A DNA stretch of 28,276 bases. Source: Candidatus Villigracilis saccharophilus. GTDB lineage: Bacteria; Chloroflexota; Anaerolineae; Anaerolineales; Villigracilaceae. Position numbers and translations under genes: made by a program. Position 1 is the stretch's first letter; every line of letters starts with the position of its first letter. Positions 22,330 to 28,276 of this stretch are shown here, one piece after another. The notes below the pieces were generated by a model that ran no database searches, was not told where the DNA came from, and saw only the letters and a program-made list of their open reading frames with translations. The stretch is from positions 1 through 28,276 of the forward strand of contig JADJNA010000001.1 in assembly GCA_016709305.1 (NCBI GenBank), in the 5' to 3' direction.

Positions 22330-22716
22330 ATGACTACAGTTGAAGAAAGAATGAAGATACTCAAGATGATCGAAGAAGGGAAGATCAGCGCGGACGAGGG
22401 TTCGAAGTTGCTTTCAGCGTTAAGTGATTCCCGCCGCGGTCTGCCGCCGGCTCCGCGGGCGCCAGGCGCTGGTGCCCCTGCGCGCTGGCTGCGCATCCGG
22501 GTAACAGACACCCGCACGGGCAGATCGAAAGCCTCCGTTCAAATTCCGCTCGCGCTGGTGGACGCCGGCATGAAGATCGGCGCGCACTTCGCGCCCGAAG
22601 TGGAAGGCGTGGACATGTCCAACGTGATGGAAGCGCTGCGCATGGGCGTGACCGGCAAGATCATTGATGTCGTGGATGAGGAAGACGGCGAGCATGTTGA
22701 GATCTATGTGGAATAG
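22330..22716 (+). CDS. Small soluble protein with N-terminal SHOCT-like module
   Basis: This is a 128-residue protein. The N-terminal module EERMKILKMIEEGKISADEGSKLLSAL (5-31) is the fourth copy in this array. A Pro/Ala/Gly linker (about 37-51) leads to an alpha/beta domain (RIRVTDTRTGRSKASVQIPLA through EDGEHVEIYVE) that matches the C-terminal domain of the two-span protein at 20416, minus the membrane segments. The ATG follows AGGAGGTCGCC, the strongest ribosome binding site in the array. It is therefore a soluble paralogue of that protein. A hairpin with a T run follows, before the last two exporter genes. Confidence 0.75.
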   Translation: MTTVEERMKILKMIEEGKISADEGSKLLSALSDSRRGLPPAPRAPGAGAPARWLRIRVTDTRTGRSKASVQIPLALVDAGMKIGAHFAPEVEGVDMSNVMEALRMGVTGKIIDVVDEEDGEHVEIYVE

Positions 22717-22760
22717 CGCGTAGAAATCAGCGCGTCAAGCTGAACATAGTTCGACAGGTT

Positions 22761-22794
22761 AAGGCGATCCTCGTTTCAGGATGGATGCCTTTTT
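22761..22794 (+). terminator. Possible intrinsic terminator within the array
   Basis: An inner 5-bp stem (atcct/aggat) and an outer AGGC/GCCT pairing are followed by TTTTT. Unpaired bases between the two stems weaken it. It lies between the 128-aa gene and the third exporter, so the last two exporters may be expressed at a lower level or from their own promoter, which I could not identify. Confidence 0.55.
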
Positions 22795-22824
22795 GCATAT
22801 TGCTTGAGCGTTGCAGGATAAAAA

Positions 22825-24120
22825 ATGGAAAACACCGCATATACAAATCAAATCCCTGAAAAGTGGGCGACGCGTTTTTTCATCTTTTGGGGCGGACAAG
22901 CTGTTTCATTGGTCGGAAGCAGTCTGGTGCAATTTGCCCTTGTCTGGTGGATGACCAAAACAACCGGTTCAGCAACTGTGCTTGCGACCGCATCCCTCAT
23001 TGCGATCCTGCCACGGGTGTTGTTGGCGCCATTTGCCGGCACATGGGTGGATCGCTGGAACCGCAAGTTGGTCTTGATGGTTGCTGATGGTTTGATCGCC
23101 CTGGCGACCATTGTCTTAATGATTCTATTTGCGACAAGGCAGGAAAGTCTTTGGGCTGTCTATATAATCCTGTTAGTTCGGGCAGCGGGCGGTGCCTTTC
23201 ATTCCCCGGCAGAATCTGCTTCCATTTCCCTTATGGTTCCCAAGGAGCAGCTTGCTCGCATCGCCGGCCTAAATCAGACACTCAATGGAGCACTCAATAT
23301 CATCTCACCCCCGTTGGGGGCTTTGTTGATCGGTTGGTTACCCATGCAGGGTGTGCTTGCAATCGATGTGGGGACAGCTATTATCGCAATATCCATCCTG
23401 TCTTTCATTAAGATTCCACAGCCGCCGCGTCAGTTGGCGCAGGAAAATGGCACAGCCGATAAAACCAGTTACATGCAGGATCTACGTGAAGGCTGGACTT
23501 ACATGATCGCATGGCCCGGACTGATGGGTGTTGTCGTGATCGCAATGGTCATCAATTTTATGGTTGTGCCGGCCGCCGCGTTGATTCCTCTGGTGGTCAC
23601 GCAGGAATATCACGGCAGTGTCATGCAATTGGGAATGGTTGATTCTTTCTTTGGGATCGGGATCATCATTGGCGGGTTGGTGCTCAGTGCCTGGGGCGGA
23701 TTCAAGAAACGCATTCTAACGAGTATGTTAGGCATTATCGGTATAGGGATCGGGATCATGATCTTTGGTCTGCTCCCTTCCAATCTATTTTATATTGCCT
23801 TGAGCGGGATCTTCCTGCTTGGATTCATGCAGGTCATGGCGAATGGCCCATTGGATGCGATTCTTCAAGCGGCGGTTGACCCGGACATGCAGGGACGCGT
23901 CTTTTCCCTGCTGGGAGCGGGCGCCTCGGCTATGCAGCCGCTCAGCCTGTTGGTGGCTGGTCCCGTGTCAGATTGGCTTGGAGTTCGTACCTGGTATATG
24001 ATCGGGGGACTGGCTTGTATCATCATGGCTTTTGCTGCTCTCTTCATTCCCGTCATCATGAATATTGAAGAGAACCGCAGTAAGGGATCAGCCGACATAA
24101 CCCAGATCGAGATTACATAA
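22825..24120 (+). CDS. MFS exporter of the MFS_3/EntS-MefA type
   Basis: This is a 431-residue, 12-helix-type transporter. FFIFWGGQAVSLVGSSLVQFALVWWMT (18-44) and the 2-3 loop APFAGTWVDRWNRKLVLMVADG (68-89) are hallmarks of the MFS_3 branch, which includes enterobactin and macrolide exporters. AVDPDMQGRVFSLLGAGASAM in the second half is also typical. It is clearly a paralogue of the next gene, with the same V-DR-NRK and D-QGRVFS phrases. The ATG has AGGATAAAAA in front. Substrates in this branch vary too widely to name. Confidence 0.88.
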   Translation: MENTAYTNQIPEKWATRFFIFWGGQAVSLVGSSLVQFALVWWMTKTTGSATVLATASLIAILPRVLLAPFAGTWVDRWNRKLVLMVADGLIALATIVLMILFATRQESLWAVYIILLVRAAGGAFHSPAESASISLMVPKEQLARIAGLNQTLNGALNIISPPLGALLIGWLPMQGVLAIDVGTAIIAISILSFIKIPQPPRQLAQENGTADKTSYMQDLREGWTYMIAWPGLMGVVVIAMVINFMVVPAAALIPLVVTQEYHGSVMQLGMVDSFFGIGIIIGGLVLSAWGGFKKRILTSMLGIIGIGIGIMIFGLLPSNLFYIALSGIFLLGFMQVMANGPLDAILQAAVDPDMQGRVFSLLGAGASAMQPLSLLVAGPVSDWLGVRTWYMIGGLACIIMAFAALFIPVIMNIEENRSKGSADITQIEIT

Positions 24121-24148
24121 GTTGATTGAATGAAATAGGAGCAATGCA

Positions 24149-25507
24149 ATGCAGGAGACTTCTGTAAAAAGACCAAGTGGCTTGTTTGGTTTTACCATTG
24201 TCTGGCTCGGGCAGATCGTTTCAGTACTGGCCAGTTCCATGAGTCAATTTGCTCTAAGTATCTGGATGTATGACCAGACCAAGAGCGCGCTTGCCATGGG
24301 CATGATGCAGGTCTTCTTTATTACTCCATTCCTGATTATTTCTCCCATCGCCGGCGTGATGGTGGACCGTCACAACCGTAAACTGATGATGATGGTCAGT
24401 GACCTTGCGGCGGGAGTTGCAACACTTGCCATTCTTGCCTTGCAGTATTTTGGCGTTCTTGAATATTGGCATTTGTATGCTACATCTATTGTGTATGGCC
24501 TGGGTATGGCATTCCAGTGGCCTGCATATTCCGCCGCGATCAGTACCATGGTTCCCAAGGAACAATATGGCCGTGCCAATGGCATGATGTCTTTGGTGGA
24601 AGCCGGCCCGCAAGTCGTTGCTCCTTTATTGGCCGGCGCATTACTTCCCATGATCGGTCTTACTGGTATTTTGTTTTTTGATGTCGCCACTTTCATTCTT
24701 GCCATCGGCGCATTAATGATCGTGTTTATTCCCCAGCCTGCCCGCACGGAAGAAGGTGCAAAAGGCCAGGGCAATATCTTGAAGGAAGCCGCGTATGGTT
24801 TCAAATATATCTTTGCCCGCCCAAGTTTGCTCGGCTTGCAGATGACCTTCTTTGCCGGCAATCTCTTCTTTGGGATCGCGTTCACTGTCATGGCTCCCAT
24901 GGTTTTGGCGCATACCAATAGCAACAGCCTGATGTTCGGTTCAGTTCAAACGGCAGGCGCTATTGGTGCTGTGATTGGTGGTGTGATCATGAGCGCCTGG
25001 GGAGGTTTCAAACGCCGCGTCTATGGCATTCTTATCGGCTGGACTCTCAGTGGAATTGGCATCGCGATCATCGGCCTTGATGGAGGCCTGCCGGTTTGGA
25101 TTATTGGTGTTGTTTTATCCGCGCTTGTCAGCCCGCTGATGAATGGATCGAATCAGGCGATTTGGCAATCCAAGGTTGCGCCTGATGTGCAGGGCCGCGT
25201 CTTTTCTGCCCGACGGCTGATCGCCTGGCTGACGAATCCCATCTCCCCGATCATTGCTGGCTCACTAGCTGACTTTGTCCTCGAGCCGCAAATGCAGGTG
25301 ACAAGCTCGCTCTCCAATACATTTGGCTGGCTGGTTGGCACGGGACCCGGTTCAGGCATGAGTTTGCTGATCTTCTTCTGCGGTGTATTCGGCGCATTCA
25401 TTGGGTTGATCGGTTACCTTACCCCCGCCATTCGAAATGCCGAGACTCTACTTCCCGACCATGATGCATTACCCAAAGTGGAAACGACATCAGCATTAAC
25501 TTCCTGA
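24149..25507 (+). CDS. MFS exporter of the MFS_3/EntS-MefA type (paralogue of the preceding gene)
   Basis: This is a 452-residue transporter with 12-helix hydrophobicity. The N-terminal FTIVWLGQIVSVLASSMSQFALSIWMY and loop AGVMVDRHNRKLMMMVSDLA (68-87) place it with MFS_3. KVAPDVQGRVFSARRLIAWL and a long extra loop (LEPQMQVTSSLSNTFGWLVGTGPGSG) lie in the second half. It starts 28 bases after the preceding paralogue, with AGGAGCAATGCA in front of the ATG. The pair may act on related compounds or as a heterodimer, although MFS proteins usually work alone. A strong terminator follows and closes the array. Confidence 0.88.
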   Translation: MQETSVKRPSGLFGFTIVWLGQIVSVLASSMSQFALSIWMYDQTKSALAMGMMQVFFITPFLIISPIAGVMVDRHNRKLMMMVSDLAAGVATLAILALQYFGVLEYWHLYATSIVYGLGMAFQWPAYSAAISTMVPKEQYGRANGMMSLVEAGPQVVAPLLAGALLPMIGLTGILFFDVATFILAIGALMIVFIPQPARTEEGAKGQGNILKEAAYGFKYIFARPSLLGLQMTFFAGNLFFGIAFTVMAPMVLAHTNSNSLMFGSVQTAGAIGAVIGGVIMSAWGGFKRRVYGILIGWTLSGIGIAIIGLDGGLPVWIIGVVLSALVSPLMNGSNQAIWQSKVAPDVQGRVFSARRLIAWLTNPISPIIAGSLADFVLEPQMQVTSSLSNTFGWLVGTGPGSGMSLLIFFCGVFGAFIGLIGYLTPAIRNAETLLPDHDALPKVETTSALTS

Positions 25508-25531
25508 AACATAATCCCTATATGAGAGTTC

Positions 25532-25563
25532 AAGAACAACCCTGGAAATGGGTTGTTCTTCTT
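25532..25563 (+). terminator. Intrinsic terminator closing the exporter array
   Basis: A perfect 11-bp stem (aagaacaaccc / gggttgttctt) with a 7-base loop is followed by CTTTAT. It lies 24 bases after the last MFS stop. Confidence 0.82.
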
Positions 25564-25638
25564 TATAATCATGAAGCATTAAGATTCTGGAGTCCATCAG
25601 CGAGCTAATGGACTGGCGTACAAATACAGGAGATAAAC

Positions 25639-26571
25639 ATGAAATTTGCGATCTTTGGAACCGGCGGCGTTGGCGGATACTTCGGCGGCAGACTTGCGCA
25701 AGCCGGCGAGGATGTGACCTTTATTGCTCGGGGGCACCATCTATCAGCGATTCAGCAAACAGGCCTGAGCGTGGAATCGATTCGCGGTGACTTTGTAGTG
25801 AATCCTGCCAGAGCGATAGATTTAACTCAGACAGTCGGCGCTGTCGATGTGGTTATCCTCGCGATCAAAGCCTGGCAATTGGATGATGCGATCCATCAAA
25901 TGAAACCACTTGTCGGTGATGCCACGGTGATCGTTCCGTTATTGAATGGCATCGAACATATGGAGGCGCTGGTCAGTGCGTTTGGGAGTGAACATGTGCT
26001 TGGCGGAGTGTGCCGCATCAGCGCGTTCATTGCGGAGGCTGGTCACATCAAACATGTCGGCATTGATCCGTTCATTGCGTTTGGCGAATTGAACAGGGAG
26101 ATGAGCGAACGTGTTTCCAAATTGTATGATGTAATTAAAAATATTTCTGGAGTCACAGTTGAGGCGAGCGGGAATATTGAACTTGCGATGTGGGAAAAGT
26201 ATTTATTGATCGCGGCCTTTAGCGGAGTGGGCGCTGCAACGCGTTCGCCGGTGGGGATGTTCCGCTCCATACCGGAAACGCGCGCCATGTTCCGCCGCGC
26301 ATTGGAGGAAGTAGCTCTGGTTGCAAATTCACGCGGAGTCGGCCTTACCGAGGGATCGGTTCAAAGTGTGATGGATCGAATCGACCAGACCCAGCCTGAT
26401 ACGATGGCATCCATGCAAAAAGATGTTTTAGCTGGACGGCCTTCCGAACTTGAATCGCAAACAGGCGCACTCGTGCGCATGGCGCGCGCCGCAACTGTCT
26501 CTGTGCCGACACATGAATTTATTTATGCAAGCCTATTACCAATGGAAAAGAAAGCACGCCAACCTTCATAA
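25639..26571 (+). CDS. panE: 2-dehydropantoate 2-reductase (ketopantoate reductase family)
   Basis: This 310-residue NADPH-dependent reductase belongs to the PanE/ApbA family. In pantothenate synthesis the family reduces ketopantoate to pantoate. The N-terminal nucleotide-binding motif is FGTGGVGGYFGGRLA (6-20), with Arg31 nearby to hold the NADPH phosphate. AIKAWQ (Lys77), LLNGIEH (Asn103) and MWEKYLLIAAFSG (Lys187) match the conserved substrate-site lysines and asparagine. The length is typical. The ATG follows AGGAGATAAAC. Relatives in many genomes have other 2-keto substrates, so panE is the likely, not certain, identity. A gap of 111 bases rich in CTTCATC phrases follows. Confidence 0.8.
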   Translation: MKFAIFGTGGVGGYFGGRLAQAGEDVTFIARGHHLSAIQQTGLSVESIRGDFVVNPARAIDLTQTVGAVDVVILAIKAWQLDDAIHQMKPLVGDATVIVPLLNGIEHMEALVSAFGSEHVLGGVCRISAFIAEAGHIKHVGIDPFIAFGELNREMSERVSKLYDVIKNISGVTVEASGNIELAMWEKYLLIAAFSGVGAATRSPVGMFRSIPETRAMFRRALEEVALVANSRGVGLTEGSVQSVMDRIDQTQPDTMASMQKDVLAGRPSELESQTGALVRMARAATVSVPTHEFIYASLLPMEKKARQPS

Positions 26572-26682
26572 TTCTTCATCCTTCATCCTCTCATCCTACC
26601 CAAAGGTCTAGTTCAAAGCTGGTCGTTTAGGCGATACACTCCAAACACGCATTGGCTATACTGATGCGAAAGGAGATTAATC

Positions 26683-27579
26683 ATGACCAAAAATATATTA
26701 GTTGAACTTTCTGATGCAATTGCAGATGCGGCTGAGACTGCTGGAAAATCCACTGTGCTGGTGGATGCGCGCCGAAAATTTCCCGCGAGCGGAATCGCTT
26801 TTTCCAAAGATTTGATTTTGACCGCCGATCATGTTATCGAGCGCGAAGAAGATATCAAAGTGATTCTCGCGGATGGAACCGAAGTCACCGCGCGTCTCGC
26901 TGGACGCGACCCAGGAACTGATCTGGCGGTTCTCAAACTTGATCGCCCCGATGCCACTCCCGCCGAAGTCTCGAAGACTCGCGCGTGTTGGGCAATTTGT
27001 TTTGGCGATCGGAAGACCGTCTACTAATGGAATCGAATCCAGTTTTGGAACGGTCAACTCCATTGGCGGACCGGTCCGCACCGGGCGCGGTAGTATGCTT
27101 GAGCGTTACATCAAAACGGATGTGGTTTCGTACCCCGGCTTTTCTGGCGGCCCATTGGTAAATGGTGATGGCACGATCTTTGGCATCCATACTTCTGGCT
27201 TTGAAACGGCGGAGCGATCACCATCCCTGCTGATATTGCATGGAAGATCGCAGAGACTCTCGCGAAGCATGGCAAGATCAAACGCGGTTATCTCGGCATC
27301 CGCAGTCAGACCGTGGAATTTTCCACTGATGCAAGGAAAGCATTGAAACGCGAACAGGAAACTGGCCTTTTACTGGTTGGTCTCGAAGCGGACAGCCCGG
27401 CAGGCAAGGGCGGCTTGATGGTTGGTGATATCCTTGCTGGCGTAGCTGGCGAGGTTGTCGCGCATCAGGATGATCTATTTGTGCGCTTGAGCGGCGATGT
27501 TGTTGGAAAATCTGTTGCGATCGATATTTTGCGCGGCGGCAAGTTGGAGTCGATTAACGTGGAGATTGGCGAAAGATAA
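26683..27579 (+). pseudogene. HtrA/DegP-like serine protease with PDZ domain, frameshifted twice
   Basis: The three parts of one protease lie in two frames. The first (26683 to about 26970) carries LILTADHVI with His50 and GTDLAVLKL with Asp80. The second (about 26970-27200) carries VGQFVLAIGRP and PGFSGGPLVN with the nucleophile Ser at 27143-27145. The third (about 27210-27579) reads GGAITIPADIAWKIAETL, KRGYLGIRSQ and a PDZ domain (GLLLVGLEADSPAGKGGLMVGDILAGV). The full catalytic triad and PDZ are therefore present across frames, but a one-base change near 26970 and another near 27205 break the gene. No signal peptide is seen, so the protein would act in the cytoplasm, unlike typical DegP. 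Either it is newly inactivated or the two indels are assembly errors. Confidence 0.78.
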
Positions 27580-27588
27580 CTTTTCTAA

Positions 27589-27652
27589 CGCTAAGAGCGC
27601 GAAGAACGCAAAGAATTTATAAGATTTCTCGGCGCGCTTAGCGTGCTTTGCG
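27589..27652. repeat. Interleaved CGCWAAG-type inverted repeats
   Basis: CGCTAAGAGCGCG (27589-27601) is matched, with one bulged base, by CGCGCTTAGCG (27633-27643). CGCAAAG (27607-27613) is matched by CTTTGCG (27646-27652). The order A-B-A'-B' is interleaved instead of nested. The unit looks like a run of degenerate heptamers, like those at 3187-3221. It fills the gap between the protease and regulator genes. Confidence 0.5.
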
Positions 27653-27685
27653 GTTCGAGTAATTTTTTGAAGTAATGGAGTCTTA

Positions 27686-28276
27686 TTGATCCGTGTAACA
27701 ATTGTTTCATCGAACCATGCTTTGCGGGTTGGCTTGCGCGAAATGCTGGGCAATCAACCTGATATCAAGGTGGTTGGTGAGACACCTGATCTTGATGGCG
27801 TGAATGAATTGGAGACCGAGGTGGTGATTCTTGCCTCGGTCTCTTCTGCGCGTTTAAAAGAAGACAAGTCATCTTATGGAATTTTATTTTTAACGGATGA
27901 TGTGGAAGATGTCCGCAAAATAATCAATTCAACTTCCCGCGCATGGGGGGTATTGTCACTCAATGCAACAGAGGATGAGCTATCGGCGGCAGTCCATGCA
28001 GTGGGGGAAGGGCTTTGGGTCGGCGCACCTGGCCTGGTAAAGAGTCTGATCCGCTTGAATGGAAGAAGGGAATCTTCGAGCGAAGATTCCCTGGTTGAGC
28101 CGCTCACTGCGCGGGAGATGGAGGTTATCCAATTAGTGGCGCAGGGACTGGCGAATAAACAGATCGCGCTGGCGCTTGGAATCAGTGAGCATACTGTGAA
28201 ATTCCATCTTTCATCTTTATATGCCAAGTTGAATAGTACGAGTCGGACCGAAGCTGTCAAAAGGGGAATCGAGCTT
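27686..28276 (+). CDS. LuxR/NarL-type regulator with degenerate receiver domain, 3' end cut off
   Basis: The frame is open for 197 codons to the window edge. The N-terminal 120 or so residues have the receiver-domain pattern (IRVTIVSSNHALRVGLREML, QPDIKVVGE), but the acidic pair is replaced by Ser-Asn and the strand that should carry the phospho-acceptor Asp reads EVVILASVSS. A conventional phosphorylation switch is therefore unlikely. The C-terminal helix-turn-helix is intact: LTAREMEVIQLVAQGLANKQIA, then LGISEHTVKFHLSSLYAKL and SRTEAVKRGI. The start is probably TTG at 27686, with GGAG 5 bases upstream. It is encoded just after the HtrA-like gene on the same strand, which suggests a shared stress role. 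The stop lies beyond the window. Confidence 0.8.
   Translation, partial: MIRVTIVSSNHALRVGLREMLGNQPDIKVVGETPDLDGVNELETEVVILASVSSARLKEDKSSYGILFLTDDVEDVRKIINSTSRAWGVLSLNATEDELSAAVHAVGEGLWVGAPGLVKSLIRLNGRRESSSEDSLVEPLTAREMEVIQLVAQGLANKQIALALGISEHTVKFHLSSLYAKLNSTSRTEAVKRGIEL

Noticed and set aside
22742..22752. GAAC-ATA-GTTC palindrome as a third LexA box
   Set aside because: The spacer is 3 bases, not 4 as in both convincing boxes, and no promoter hexamers surround it.

Overview
The window looks like chromosomal DNA from a Chloroflexota bacterium, most likely of the Anaerolineae. This placement is an inference. It rests on the Chloroflexus-like EF-Tu N-terminus, the order tRNAs-tuf-rpmG-tRNATrp-secE-nusG-rplKAJL with no rpoBC after rplL, a LexA operator of the GAAC-N4-GTTC type, and the DUF2089/SHOCT-like/MFS gene mixture. 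Base composition is moderate. TTG and GTG starts are used, and canonical TTGACA/TATAAT promoters and intrinsic terminators are easy to find.

Layout. (1) 1-2650 is an accessory, decayed end: a fragment of a PD-(D/E)XK (Mrr-like) nuclease and a wall/polysaccharide acyltransferase-SGNH gene broken by several frameshifts. (2) 2620-4600, minus strand: an adrenodoxin/ferredoxin-NADP reductase-like flavoenzyme and a small SAM methyltransferase. (3) 4856-8675, plus strand: a one-span envelope protein, a catalytic/non-catalytic M16 peptidase pair, and acpS. (4) 8822-9907, minus strand: a P-loop ATPase and a 78-aa protein behind a LexA-type operator. (5) 9957-15425, plus strand: the translation block (tRNA-Thr, -Tyr, -Thr, tuf, rpmG, tRNA-Trp, secE, nusG, rplK, rplA, L10 leader with attenuator, rplJ, rplL, terminator). 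(6) 15445-17206, minus strand: lexA, with its own operator inside its promoter, and corA. (7) 17298-25560, plus strand: a long operon-like array behind a near-consensus promoter, holding a 69-aa protein, four MFS exporters, a DUF2089 zinc-ribbon/HTH protein, a beta-repeat DUF4097-like protein and two further proteins. (8) 25639-28276: a ketopantoate reductase-family gene, a frameshifted HtrA-like protease, and the start of a LuxR-type regulator with a degenerate receiver.

Two systems stand out. The first is array (7). Four of its proteins carry the same roughly 30-residue helical module (pattern ER-KIL-M---GKI-A-EA--LL-AL), three of them with different attached domains (DUF2089, beta-repeat, transmembrane), and their genes alternate with exporters. 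It reads like a sensing/assembly scaffold wired to multidrug export. The second is the ATPase/78-aa pair, whose operator, -10 box and probable ribosome binding site overlap in about 20 bases, matching the operator seen at lexA. It may be an uncharacterised SOS-induced unit.

Several genes are interrupted: the acyltransferase and HtrA genes by frameshifts, the ATPase by an in-frame TGA, the first M16 gene by a probable one-base insertion, and the nuclease by a stop just upstream. Either local decay or assembly indels could explain this, and the sequence alone cannot decide.
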